DNA of 64,000 nt from Margaritifera margaritifera (GCA_029931535.1 JAQPZY010001695.1:5934501-5998500); one strand, 5' to 3'. Shown: positions 22,154 through 34,004, numbered from the stretch's first letter. Numbers and translations: made by a program. Notes: generated by a model from the sequence alone, not told the origin.

Positions 22154-23401
22154 TTACACAGCATTTAAATCTTTGTTACTTCTACTACTTCTGTTACTTC
22201 TATTACTCTTCAGGGAGCTTGTTTTGAACCCAAATCTCGCGTTGATACCGATCTTACACGAGAATAGTTGCTTCAGTAGCTTGAAGCTGTGTCTTCTAAA
22301 AGTAACGTTCAGAAAGCTATATATGATTGGGTTCACAGCATTGTTCAGAAAGTAAAACTTTGAAAACAACTTTCCAATCACGTCTTCCGCTTCCGTTTGT
22401 CTTTTTTCAATGTCTTTAATTATTGATCTAATTACCATGATAACGATGACGGGCATATAGCTCACCACAAAGACCACTGTAACGATAAAGAGCATGACGG
22501 TCGTTTTGCTGACTCGGAATCTATGAACAGCTTCCGCTATGCTTTCCAGCTTTGGCCTTTTCGTAGTTCCTTTCCCGTTCGTCTGCTTATTTCCAGATGA
22601 ATCATCATCACTTTCGCTTAACAGAACAGTCTCACGTTTGGTCGGCATAGCGGGATGTGTTGGATCGGAATTCATTTCAAATTTGCACACCCGCTTGTAG
22701 TCCCCAATCACCATGTTCTTCCGCTTCCTGATTTCTATCCAAATTCGGATGTAAATTGTAGTCAACAGAATCACGCTGACGACGAAGACACCGCAAAGAA
22801 TGAAGTAGTAAACCTTTGAAAAAGTTCCTTTCTTGTATCTTTCTTCAATTGAACAGTCAGCACCAACGATTCCGTCCAAATGCGTTTCGGTCTCTGAAAT
22901 TCCAAACAGAACCGCAGCTGGAATTGCAATTAAAAGAGCGATAACTCCTGCAAGAATGCAAAGTATCTTGATAGTTCTAATTTCCATCATCATAAGGGGC
23001 CGACAGATTTTGAAATAACGGTCGATGCCAATTTCAAGAAGAATTATGACAGAGCCATAGACAATCACTGATTCTGTATAACGTAGAACCTTGCAAACCA
23101 CAGAACTGAAGAATGTATAGGTGTGGGTCACGTCGTATATTTCAGTCGGAAGCCCAATGACACAAGCCAGAAGGTCAAATACTGCCATTGTAAGAATGAA
23201 GTAATTCGATGACGTTCTCCTGAACTTTTTGGAGTACACATAAAGAACCAAACAATTTCCAACGAGTCCGACGATCATGACAATGAGTAGGAAGATAAAG
23301 ATTGGAATGTAAAGTACAGTCTTTGCGTCATTTAATTTCTCCAACAACACGGGCGAAGATCTCAATTCGACTGATGTCGTGGATTCATTTCCGGTCGCCA
23401 T
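22154..23401 (-). CDS. Class A (rhodopsin-like) G protein-coupled receptor, probably peptide type
   Basis: The 415-residue product has seven hydrophobic segments near residues 31-57, 66-90, 100-133, 143-167, 195-222, 297-325 and 342-365, with an amphipathic helix 8 (366-381). Hallmarks seen are GN in TM1 (N49), D76 in TM2, C103 and C183 for the TM3/ECL2 disulfide, DRY (127-129), P317 in TM6 and NPIIY (357-361). N5 is in an N-glycosylation sequon and C382 could be palmitoylated. The third intracellular loop is long and polar (about 223-296) with an acidic serine patch, and the tail is Ser/Arg/Asn-rich. Unusual points: CWxP of TM6 is SYMP, TM4 lacks the usual Trp and TM5 lacks the usual Pro. 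The family couples extracellular ligands to G proteins at the plasma membrane. The ligand cannot be named; a lophotrochozoan orphan neuropeptide-type receptor is my best guess. The start has a strong context (ACCATGG) and the coding region is intact in one exon. Confidence 0.93.
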   Translation of the reverse strand: MATGNESTTSVELRSSPVLLEKLNDAKTVLYIPIFIFLLIVMIVGLVGNCLVLYVYSKKFRRTSSNYFILTMAVFDLLACVIGLPTEIYDVTHTYTFFSSVVCKVLRYTESVIVYGSVIILLEIGIDRYFKICRPLMMMEIRTIKILCILAGVIALLIAIPAAVLFGISETETHLDGIVGADCSIEERYKKGTFSKVYYFILCGVFVVSVILLTTIYIRIWIEIRKRKNMVIGDYKRVCKFEMNSDPTHPAMPTKRETVLLSESDDDSSGNKQTNGKGTTKRPKLESIAEAVHRFRVSKTTVMLFIVTVVFVVSYMPVIVIMVIRSIIKDIEKRQTEAEDVIGKLFSKFYFLNNAVNPIIYSFLNVTFRRHSFKLLKQLFSCKIGINARFGFKTSSLKSNRSNRSSRSNKDLNAV

Positions 23402-23417
23402 GGTAACTTTTAAAATT

Positions 23418-23430
23418 CTGAAATATACGA
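23418..23430 (-). promoter_or_regulatory. Predicted 3' splice site in the receptor 5' UTR
   Basis: On the minus strand TCGTATATTTCAG ends 16 bases before the receptor ATG, which fits a pyrimidine-biased acceptor ending in AG. It implies a 5' UTR intron with an upstream non-coding exon at higher coordinates. No donor or promoter was identified, so this is a sequence-based inference. Confidence 0.4.
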
Positions 23431-23549
23431 AAACGAGGCCACATCAATATTAACCTTATTTTATATAAAGACCCTCAAATTTGTATATTACTTAAGACTT
23501 TATGAAAAGGTATCACTGAAAAGCATCAATAACCCAGCCCCCTCCTTCT

Positions 23550-23569
23550 CCCCCCCCCCCCCCCCCCCC
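23550..23569. repeat. Poly-C run
   Basis: Twenty consecutive C following a C/T-rich patch, upstream of the receptor start. It would be prone to slippage and assembly error. Confidence 0.95.
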
Positions 23570-23677
23570 ATCGAAGAGCGAAGAAATATTCTTCCGTCTT
23601 CTTTGCCTCCAAAATATCATCCGGGGAACCTGTTATCTTCTAGTCTCTTTTATATACCATAACTTATATCCCTTTCT

Positions 23678-23946
23678 ATTTCTTCATTGAGGGGCCCCGG
23701 GTGGCCGAGTGGTCTAAGGCGCTCGCCTTTACAGATCACTGACATCTCACCTCTGTCCACGTGCCTGGGTTCGAGTCAAAGTAGCTATGTGAGAAAGCTT
23801 GCCAGTAGCTTCCCGTGGGTTGGTGGTTCTTCCTGGTGTTTTTCCGGGTTCTTCCTCCACCAAATATACTGGCCGCTATGTATAGCCTATCATGTGCTGA
23901 AAAATGGCGCTAAACCCATAAGAACAACAACAACATTTCTTCATTG
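23678..23946 (+). mobile_element. tRNA-derived SINE, copy 2, with perfect 12-base TSD
   Basis: The SINE body (about 23690-23934) starts GGGGCCCCGGGTGGCCGAGT with an A box (TGGCCGAGTGG) and a B box (GGTTCGAGTC) resembling a Leu/Ser-type tRNA. The tRNA-unrelated part contains GAGAAAGCTTGCCAGTAGCT and ends GCGCTAAACCCATAAGAAC plus an AAC tail. ATTTCTTCATTG flanks it on both sides (23678-23689 and 23935-23946) without mismatch, showing insertion by target-primed reverse transcription and suggesting relative youth. It lies about 290 bases upstream of the receptor ATG in opposite orientation, probably in its 5' UTR intron. Confidence 0.93.
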
Positions 23947-24780
23947 GATAGTATTGTCATATGTTACGCAAATCTAGTGTATGCATGTATTGTGTAAATA
24001 AGGAGATGTTTTTAAAGTTAATTTAGCGATGACTTTGACGTATTTGTTCTTCTTGTTTTTATCTTACCACTTGTTTTCGCTACCGGAAATGTTAAGTTGA
24101 AATGGTGCGAATAAATAATGAGTGGCGCAGTCATAAAATTGGTGCTGGCAAGCAACTGACATCACATTAAACAGCTATAGTCCAAATGTGATACCGACTC
24201 AAAACAGTGCAAACATATGGTGACTGGATGTCAATTCGATATTTTGACTCTGTGAGGCATTGATTGTTCGCACCATGCTCACCTTAGATGTACATTATGG
24301 CACAACAAAATGATTGGATGAAAACGAAATGAATATAACTACGCGAAGTGGTTGGACATTTCCTCAATCGCCCACATCCGGACGTACACGTCTTTGTCTG
24401 AGATAACATTTCACCAGGTCAGAAATTGTAATGTTTGTTAAAATTCATTGTCCAAGGAGTGTAAAAGGAATTTTTTATGGAAGTTATTGACAAAAAAAAA
24501 AGGTAATTTGACCGAAATTGCGTGTGGTTTAGGTCCACTAGCTATGTTCCATTGAAGGCAAACCGAAACGTGTATATATTATAACGATAAGAGCGGCAAT
24601 ATTAACGAAAGATAAAGAAAGAAAAGAAGAAGACTTCAGGGCTATCCCAAGGATTTAAAAAATGTCAAGGACAACTTGTATTCGTAAACTGTGAGTCCAG
24701 TGTGTAGAAAGCAGTAAATCCGATATTGAAAATAGAGTCCAGAAGTAGAAACATTGTACCTTCAAAAGCTCTGTAAATTG
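23947..24780. other. No recognised feature
   Basis: Upstream flank of the receptor on its strand. Any promoter or first exon could be here, but I cannot identify one. Confidence 0.4.

Positions 24781-24781
<1 letters not shown>

Positions 24782-24842
<61 letters not shown>
24782..24842. repeat. (GT)n microsatellite
   Basis: About 30 uninterrupted units followed by a G run. Confidence 0.98.
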
Positions 24843-24845
<3 letters not shown>

Positions 24846-24879
24846 GGGGGTTGTGCCGTCAGAATATAGCTGATTCATA

Positions 24880-25008
24880 TGTTGGTAGATAGGGTAAATA
24901 AGTAGGTTGGTAGATAGGTAAGTGGGTAGGTAGGTAGATAGTAGTTAGGTAGGTCGTACGGTCAGTCGGTAAGTTGATAGTAGGTAGGTCGTTGGGTTCG
25001 TATTTATT

Positions 25009-25065
<57 letters not shown>
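24880..25065. repeat. Imperfect GGTA/GATA tract then (CT)n
   Basis: Words such as GTAGGTAGGTAGATAG run to about 25000, followed by about 27 CT units (25012-25065). Confidence 0.95.
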
Positions 25066-25068
<3 letters not shown>

Positions 25069-27170
25069 GGATTTATATGTTGAAAGATTGTCTATCGCCA
25101 TTATTTATTCATGTATTCATTCATTAAGCAACAATGTATTATTGTATATTCATAATGTATTGTATTGACTAAGTCCTTTTTGCATTAGATCAATAAAGTT
25201 TTGTTCTGTTTGGTTCTTATATCTGTACGTAATTAATTACGTGTATGTAATATATATATATGGGTTTTTTTCAGTGGCAAAATTTTATAAACTCGCACAG
25301 AAGAAAATTTGAATTGTGTTTAGAAATAGATAGAATTTGCCCATTTAAAAGAAAAAAAAAAGCAAAGAAACAACTTCCTTCAAAAAATAACAACCCCCAC
25401 CCCCAAAAGAAACAACATAAACAACAAAAACAAACTGAAAACAGTTGCAGTAGTCCAAGGATGTGGAGGTTGAAATTTACATAATGTGGTCCGCTCTGAG
25501 CAAAAAAAGTTGAGACTGTATGTATTACCCAGTTTCCATAAATCGCGTGCTGATAAAAACAATGCCTAATGAATCGTGAGAAAACCGGAGTAAAATGCAC
25601 GAACTATAGGAATGTAAATATTTTGTCAAGTGTTTAAGTCAGTATGTCAGATTACCTAATTTTTTTTAATTTTTTTAAAAAAACTTTTCATTTGAAACAT
25701 TGTTCAAATTTTGCCAGTTTTGCAAATGAAATGAATTTTTACTGACATAGAATCAGATTCGTGTCTTGTTTACAAACAATTTAAGCCACTTGCTTTTATC
25801 AATCTCCCTATACTAAGTAAAGAACATGCAGAATACTTCTGGAATTTTGGCACTAGCATTATGTGTCAGCCAATCGCAACAACTGGTCAAAGAGTTTGAA
25901 GATATCAGAGCTGCACAGTCAAGAAAAGAACCGAGATAAATAGATATTTCCTAAGTTAATTTTGGAGCGCTATAATACTGCTTATAGTCTAATTAACGGC
26001 TAAAATTTGTTTCGATGATTGCAAAAAAAACAAAAAACGATCAAAGCTAAATTTTGGGCTCTAATTTTGCCATAAGTGATATTTCTGAAAACGATATAGT
26101 GCATCAAGGACACAAAAGAAGCAGCTATTTAACATTTAGACCAATTGTTTCAAATGGCTGAGATTTAAAGATAATGAAGAAATGTCCGAAATGTTCCAAA
26201 TTTCCATGACGTAGATGGTGTGAATGTTTCATGGTGTCAAAATTTGTTCCAACATTTAAACAACTATTTCAATTATCAGATTTACGCACAACAATATTTC
26301 TGGTTTGGATTGGACTAAGTCCGCTGTAAGACGTTTTGTCTAGTGGAATTTAGACAGTACTGTACCACTTTAAATAATCATTTGATAGAAAAACCCTTAA
26401 GAGATACAACAGTTTTGAAAAATTGGGAAAATATCCGAAATATGAAGAGCTTCCAATCGATTTATACCAAGAAATAATGTCGCGTAAAATTTAGGACCAT
26501 AACGTATTGCGTTATCCTGTAAGTTAATTACAATAATTCTTCTTAAGTGTGTTTCTTCCAGCAAAAGCCAGTTTCTACCCCCCCCCACACACACACACAC
26601 ATACATACACATGCACACCCAAATTCAGATTAGTATATAAGCCTTTCTCGTTTGGTCAGATTTAAAACAAACAATTGTTTTAACTTTTGGCAGAATTTTG
26701 ATTATAAATAGCTTGTTTGTATGCCATCAAGGGGCTTACTAGGAACATATAAATCTTATCATGTATGATAATGCATCTGTCCTGATCTAGAAATTCACGT
26801 GATTATTGATTTAAAGGATTATGACAGTGAATCATAGCAGAGTTAGTGTTCTGTTTTAGCTATGTGTGTTCTCTTTCTTCTTTTCCTATTCTCTTGCAAA
26901 GTACCCATGAATTCTGGATACCTTTTTCGTGAATGTCATACTTTATGTGTGATTTCTGGTCGACTTGCCAATAATCAAATATGATCACTCTGGTAATATC
27001 AAATATGTTTTAAAGAGTGTCTTTGTTCGTCTTTCGGTTATTTTCTTCGTTAAGAAAATTGTGTCGAATTAGCATTTGGGACCTACGGGTCGATCCTTTT
27101 AGCGGAAACACGAACTTTTGATTTTTTTCCAGCTTTGCATTTATGTAAAAAACAAAATTCTTAGCAATCA

Positions 27171-27171
<1 letters not shown>
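25066..27171. other. No recognised feature
   Basis: AT-rich sequence with an A/C-rich patch (25345-25440) and a C run plus (CA)n at 26578-26602. No supported gene. Confidence 0.45.

Positions 27172-27244
<73 letters not shown>
27172..27244. repeat. (TTA)n microsatellite
   Basis: About 24 uninterrupted ATT/TTA units. It gives a false poly-Asn frame on the minus strand. Confidence 0.98.
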
Positions 27245-27245
<1 letters not shown>

Positions 27246-28384
27246 ACATGTTCGAATTATTTATGCTACGGTTCATTCCCTGGAAGCCTGAATATAATTA
27301 AATTTCAAATAATTATATCATCCCATATTTTTGGAATCCTAGGATATACATTTATTACATTTGTTATCATTCGCCAAACCAAAAATTTTCCCCCTTATTC
27401 TTGTTTGAATAGTCACATGTATTTGCCCTTATCGACCACTTGAAACAAGTGAAGCTAATTGTTTGATTGATTTTTGTTTTCTGGTGGTTTCTATAGTATT
27501 ATTGCCACTTAATGAGACACAGTGAAGCAGGTTAGGCCATGTTATTTGTGCATGAGAACAGAAAAATCAATTCAGTGGCATTCTAAAATCTCCAGGACTA
27601 TTACCTGATTTCCAGTTAGGATGGACAAGAAATCTGGAAAACCAGAAAAAGCTTTTCCTTTAGTATATATTTCTTTAGTTTAGGCAGTAGTTAGAATTTA
27701 CAGGGTTGGGGCGGGGAGGAGCACTCAATAAAAGCAGGTTACATTTCTGTGCAAAAGTACAGATATGGTACAACTATATGTCTTCTGGCAGGGTATGATA
27801 TCCCATATGAATGTAATAGGGAGGGGTCCAATCATACCGTCCACCCACCCCCACCCCTATCCCTAGTGAGAATTGACATCTTCCTTACCTTCGATAAAAC
27901 TTTTCTTTATCGCGAAATCGCTTGTATTTTGTATTTGTTTTTGTGTGTGTTTTTGTGGGGTTTTTTTGTGTTTTTGTGTGTGTTTTTGTGTGTTTTTTTT
28001 AAAAGAGGAAGTAGGGGTTTAGGGGTTGCAATGTGAAAAAGATTTTGTAGCGAAAGAAAATAATTTGAAGAAAAAAAAAACTTAATCCACTGCCAAGTTG
28101 TATTTAATTACTTATCTATTTATTTATTCCTTTTCATGTGTGTGTTTGATTCTTGAACCTTTGTAAGTCGGATGTGACATTAGTGGGAGGAAACGCCCAC
28201 CCATCAACACAACTACTGTATTACGGAGACAAATTCGACTTTTGATTGTTGACTAACCAAACACACCCTTGAGAAAAAGTCTTAAATGTTTTCTAATAAT
28301 TTATAAGTGACAACTCATTGGAAGCAAAGTTGGCCGGTTTATAGTTTTTCAGCGTGCAAACTATGTAGAAGGTGTGTTTCTGTG
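27245..28384. other. No recognised feature
   Basis: Includes a T/G-rich tract at 27930-28000 with repeated TTTTTGTGTG words. No gene is supported. Confidence 0.45.
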
Positions 28385-28446
28385 GAGGAGATGAACCAAA
28401 TGAAACGGGTCATATCCAAATGAAACGGGTCATATCCAAATGAAAC
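28385..28446. repeat. 20-base tandem repeat, about 3 copies
   Basis: Unit AAATGAAACGGGTCATATCC, with identical copies, which suggests recent duplication. Confidence 0.95.
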
Positions 28447-28599
28447 ATACACACATATAGTGTGATCAATAATTTACCTTTATAGATGTGCATCGTATTT
28501 TAGCACTGTAGCCCACAATATTAGTAAAATATCAAATTGAACAAACTTCAACAATCTATTTTGCCCTCCATTTTTGCTTGGAATTTAAATTTTTGTTTT

Positions 28600-29970
28600 T
28601 ATTAGCACTCTGATACAATTATACTAATAGAGCGTATACTGTAGAATAGTTAATACCATGTGATCAACTTTAACCAATATAACGAAATTTTACATTTGTG
28701 ATAGGCAATAAAGCGTGTTATTACACAGGCAATAAAGCGTGTTATTACACAGGCAATAAAGCGTGTTATTACACTCATTATGAACATCTGGGAAATTATC
28801 ATATGGTTGCCCATTATTAGCAAGATAGATAGACCATCTAGAGAAGTTGGCTCTTATAGTGGAAATGTGGACTCATCTGTTTTGTTCCTTTGCATATACA
28901 ACGCGGTTACATCTACAATCAGGTTATGAAGAAATGTCACATTGTTATGGACAGAAACAAATAAAAAATAATTCTAATGGTCTACCATCCCACCTACCAT
29001 TAAATAACTCGATTCATTGTCACTGTTTTGTTACTACCACTACTAGTACTGTACTAAAACTACTATCACTACTACTACTACTACTATTACTACTACTAAT
29101 AATAATAATAACAAACATGCCTACAAAATTAATCGATATTGCTTCCCTTCATTAGAGAAGAAGTAAATTGATAATGCAGATTATAGGGACAGGACAATAT
29201 TAATAAAAAAGAATAAATATAAATGCTCTCTAACAAAATAAATATTTTGAGTAATACTAAATCAATCAGACTTCCCTTCTTTCGTCCAGCAGACAGAGTA
29301 CAAAATCATCATTTCAATAATTAAGGAATCGAAAAAAGGATAAACGTGTAATTGAAAGAATTTATCGTCTCCTGTCCTGCAGAAAATGAAGTCAAAATGA
29401 TAAATCAGTTTTATAAGAAAATTAATAATTTGATGAATACACAATGCATACGTATGCTTCGATGACCGGACAAAAGCAAGCAATATTACATTAAATTTAT
29501 TTTAACTACAGTAAAATCTTTCTGTCCACAAAATATACAATCAAGACAATGGCAAATTCAAAAATTTTTAGAGATATGATAATCAATACTAAACAATATG
29601 TTGTATATCTTAAAATAGAATGAGCACTGTAGTTATTGCGGGAATTGTTACGTCATTTTTATTTGATTCATAGAAGAATACCGCAGGAAGGTAAGCCTCT
29701 ATAACGCTTATTATTACATCTACTAATTGTCTATTCTATCTTATTTCTTTTAGTATCATTTTTACTTCAACAAATTCTCCAAAAATCACGCCGACCGTAT
29801 TTAGTTTTCAGAACTGGGGATTATTCAGCCACTTTTTATATATTGTCAGTAATTGTCATGTTCCTTTAAAACATTAGCCTGTATAGCTATTTACCATAAT
29901 AATGTAAGTATAAGTGAACTGATTGTGATTTTGCAAAGAAATTAGATGAACATTACGTTTCGACTTAAAG
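28600..29970 (-). repeat. Large dispersed repeat, copy B (inverse of 14025-15755)
   Basis: Aligned end to end with copy A on the opposite strand, as described there. Copy B lacks the 23-base array and the ~130-base segment of copy A but has its own 24-base array (28703-28774). Overall it is about 1.37 kb against 1.73 kb. The minus-strand frame at 29262-29483 parallels the copy A frame around IHQII-FIKLIYHF and FFQLH-YPFFD, but both are short and interrupted. Confidence 0.8.
28703..28774. repeat. 24-base tandem repeat, 3 copies
   Basis: Units contain GCAATAAAGCGTGTTATTAC and are near-identical. Copy A of the dispersed repeat holds a single related word near 15633-15656, so the array arose after the copies separated. 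Confidence 0.95.
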
Positions 29971-30967
29971 TATAATGGATCATAAAAGTAAAATAAACTT
30001 TTTCAGCTGAGGGTGTTCAACGATTTTTATTTTCTTAGCGACTTTCGTATATAGCAAAGAGAGAAAAGGAGGGACTTAACCAAAGAAAGGAACAGTATCT
30101 GAAAGACTGCTGTAATGTTACCCAAATATGATATACCGTATGAAATCCCGAAAATAGATCCCGTCCCGCCACCCAATATACAGTATGATATACATCAAAT
30201 CACAGACAGTAATTACAAATAATTTTGCCTTCACACATGCAACTCTGAAACCAGTATAAAATTCACAAGCTCTGTGACGCACCTGCGGCCACTATAACAG
30301 TCTATGTGAACCAGCCGCTGCAACTGTAACAGTACATATGTTTTACCAAGAGAGGTGTGAGGGTCGATGACTAATTGTGATAAAATTTAACAGATCATAA
30401 AAATTTAAATAGTATTCCTACAATATTACAATGGTCTTATCAGATTTGATTAACAGAGCTACTCATATCAAAGCTTGTTTTGAAAGACGTTCGCTATTGG
30501 TTGAAACGGGGGGGGGAGGGGGGGGGTCTTTTTTTAAAATTTTTATTTTTTAAACCAAACAAATCAGCAAATCTGAAATTTTGGTTTATATAAATGGATT
30601 CTTTGCTATTTAGTGCTACTTTAGTGCCAATTGCCCACACTATTCACATATGCCGCAAAAGTCTAGTTGTCCCTACTATCTGGATCTCTTAATTGAGTCC
30701 AAAAGATTCGATACAAATAACAATGGCTGATGAATGTATATGTTGATCCGATATTTACTAATATCATTAGTATACAGTAAACAGCACTTATCCTTGTTTG
30801 TGTTGGTATATATTAAGGACAGGATCCTAAATGTGACCGGGTTCACGGGACGCACGTATTTCCTATTTATGACGGTGAAGCATTGAAATTGAAACCGTTG
30901 ATCATCTACCGTATTTACCTTTGTTAACCTCAGCCTCCCCAAACTAAGTCTTCATTGAAAATGTGCA
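29971..30967. other. No recognised feature
   Basis: Contains a G-rich run at 30508-30526. No gene is supported. Confidence 0.45.
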
Positions 30968-33225
30968 GATATCGGTCAAGGGGAAGAATAAAAACGACAA
31001 TAACTATGCCCATTTGCGACAGTAACGACAATAACTATGCCCATTTGCGACAGTAACGACAATAACTATGCCCATTTGCGGTTTGTTTACATTAAGCGGA
31101 TACGTTTTCATCTTGTACGTTTATAAAGACGTGACCTCATTGAGACTATCATAATGTACCTGACGTCAGAAATACGTTAGGTTTGTTTACAATTAAATTG
31201 TTCTTACATAATTCTTCCCGAATGATAAAAAGTTTGTTTGCTGTACCTTAAAGGCGTGAATTGGAATGCTTTGTTTTCTTTTTTAATTTAATTGAACTTA
31301 ATCAACATTTACAGCGCCGTCTCAGACTGTTCTCCGGTGACGTTATGTAAACAACGCAACTGCCTGCGCAGACCGTTTGACTTAGAGGGGGGGTGGGGGG
31401 GTTCAACCTCATTCTGAGTCATCATTTCAGTAAGTTTGGCGTTGAATGTTGGCAAAAAAGATGAAAAAATGACAACAGCAGTGGTAGAATAGCTGTGTCA
31501 AGGCTTACAATTTCTATAGTTTCTGTTACTTTAGCAAATTCCTTGCAAATGAGACAAAAACAAAAGTAGGCGATTCTGCCAGAATGTTGCAGATTTCAAT
31601 TTATTGTGAAAGTGGCATTTCGTGAGAAGCGAGAGCGCCATCTGGCAAGCAGTTTGGCGTCGAATAGCAATCGGAACATCCTTGTCCTTTTCCGATGCGA
31701 GTTGAATAACTCGGACTTTCTGAAGGTCATCGTAATGTATCTTCCCAAACTGGTAAGTTTTCGATAGCCTGGGTCAGCCGGCCCGCCTTGGCTTTCATTA
31801 TGCAATGGAAAGTCACACCACCTTGCGCCCCAAATTTTGGGGCGCCTCGTTCTCGTTTCACTTCGTTTTTATCCCAAAGCCCTTTTTGGCTATCCATTGC
31901 ATAGCGATGACAGTCGAAGCGGGCCAAGTGACCCAGGTTATCAAACTGCTCCCCACGTGGTGCTCTTGCATCTCTCGAAACGCAACTGCCACCACAAGGT
32001 GATATCTGCAACTTTCTAGCGGTAACGCCTGCTCTTATTTTACCCCATTTTTCAGGGCATTGGCAAATTGTAACAGAAATTATAACAATTTCAAGCTTTG
32101 GGGCAGCAACTCTAGCACTGTAATTGCTAAGTTTCATCATTTTTTGCCAAATTTCAACGCACAAAAAGACTGGAATGACAACTTAAAGCAAGCCACATCC
32201 AAGGGTCACAAGGTCTGTACAGTCGGTGGCGTTGTTTACCCTACGTCACAGGAGAGCAGTTTGCCGGGAAATTACCCCAATCGGAATGTCCTCGGTCTTT
32301 TCAGTCGCATCCTAGGAAAAGATATCGGATGTAGCCATTCGGAACATCCTCATCTCTTTCCGATACGAGTAGAATAATTCGACACTCTGAAATCTAGTCA
32401 CTGTTACGTTAATTACGCTATTATGACGTAATAACAACTACAGGTTTGAGGGGAGTTCAAAATGGCCATTATTTAAATCTGAGGGTATTTTTTTTTTCCA
32501 GTATGCAATGGAAAAGGCCGAGAACATTCTGACTGCGGATTTAGCCTGACATTTGCAACTTCGAGGTCAATCCTACGGAGCATACCTCTAATGTGTGCCG
32601 ATAGTTGCATTCCGACCACCTCAACTATTAACGAAACAATGATTGACCGAGAAGTTGCAAATGCATTGAACTATTTTTTCATTCGTAACTTCTCGGTCAT
32701 CCATACAATCGTAGAAATAGCTGAGGTAGTCCGAATAGATTGAGTTTTCTTTTTTGCGGCTACATTTCCGGCGAACAAAATGTATGATTTTTCTGTAAAT
32801 TACTGGGGCGACATACATCCGAGGCATATTTTTGTCTCGCAGACAAAGCCGAAGACGTTCCGATTGGTAGCCTGAGCGACCTGGTCCGTTTCGGCTTTAA
32901 TCATTAAGCAATGGATAGGCAAATCAGAGCCTGTGGAAAATGGACGTGAAATGAAAACGAGATAGCCCAAATTTTAGGGCCCTATACCAATTCACATATT
33001 TTAGGTTAGAAATAGAGTAATTTATATCAGTTAGGAAGAATGTTATATGAACAATTTAGTTGTATGCAAGCCAATGTCTTTTTGACCTTATGCACATTAT
33101 GACGTCATAATCTCGATTTTGTCAACACTTTCCTGAAGAGATGAGATCAAAACGTATCCGCTTGTTGGAAACAAACTCATAATCGGCATAGCTTTTGCCA
33201 TTTTCCCCCCAAATTGGTATCTAAA
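30968..33225. mobile_element. Large nested-palindrome DNA element, non-autonomous
   Basis: Outer arms pair at 30975-31115 and the inverse of about 33110-33215, sharing GGGGAA, AACTATGCC-like and GTTTGTTT words and AAGCGGATACGTTTT. An inner block at 31829-31950 (CCCAAATTTTGGGGCG, GGCTATCCATTGCATAGCGA, CAAGTGACCCAGG) is inverted at 32865-32985 and again, around the palindrome CGCCCCAAATTTTGGGGCG, at 31735-31830. A direct pair, CGGAACATCCT with GACACTCTGAAAT-like, lies at 31667 and 32339. Short frames are artefacts of these repeats and no transposase was found. Part of the body recurs at 38689-38992. Confidence 0.65.
30994..31080. repeat. 31-base tandem repeat, 3 copies, in the left arm
   Basis: Units contain CGACAATAACTATGCCCATT and are nearly identical. 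The right arm holds a single diverged copy, so the expansion is specific to the left arm. Confidence 0.93.
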
Positions 33226-33394
33226 AATTCTCGATGTATAAACAGTTTGGGCAGCCCGAGGCAACCTCAGATGTAAATATTGGTCATTTTGGACTGCCTT
33301 TAAGCCCGTGGTTGTTATTACATCAAAATAACTTCATCGACGACACAACGACTCGATGACGTGTCATCACTAATATCAACGTTACATGTTTTTT
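33226..33394. other. Spacer between two DNA elements
   Basis: Short stretch with CATTTTGGACTGCCTTTAAG near 33286. No feature is assigned. Confidence 0.4.
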
Positions 33395-33910
33395 TTAACC
33401 CTTTACTGCGCAGTTCATCATATTTTTAATAATCTTTTCCCGATTTCACATATTTGGCGCTGAGTACTCCAACTAGATAGGAATAAACTGTGCTCCATTT
33501 GCCCATAATTCCCTCCCTCTGTCTTTTCTAGCATTCCTGTCCCCATTGTCCAGATCACTAAAATACTTATTTAAAACTGTGCTATTTTCTATTAATTTCA
33601 TATTTTGTTATGTTTCATTTAATGTATAAAAAAATACTTGTACCAGTGGAAGCTTGATTGTTTTATTTCTAAAAGGATGACATCCTAAGTTTCGTGACCA
33701 AAAGTATGTTCTTCGGTTGAGAAATATTTGTACCAACATGCGCTTTTAGCTATGTTTAAAAAATTGCACATTTGTCCCAAACCGTGCCACTTTTGTAAAT
33801 AGTGTCCATATTGCATATCCCTCAGAAATTTAATTTGTATATAATATGAGTGTTAAATTAATAATAAAATAGCTTGTTTGTTCAAACCTTAAAGGAGAGC
33901 CTTTCCATTG

Positions 33911-34004
<94 letters not shown>

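Noticed and set aside
23690..23790. Functional tRNA gene (GGCCGAGTGG with a B box)
   Set aside because: The A and B boxes are real, but no acceptor stem pairs and the sequence continues into a shared SINE body with TSDs. The same holds for 35899 and 49331.
31727..32377. Frames of 105-145 codons on both strands inside the foldback element
   Set aside because: They read through inverted repeats, so both strands show similar openness. No transposase or other motif is visible.
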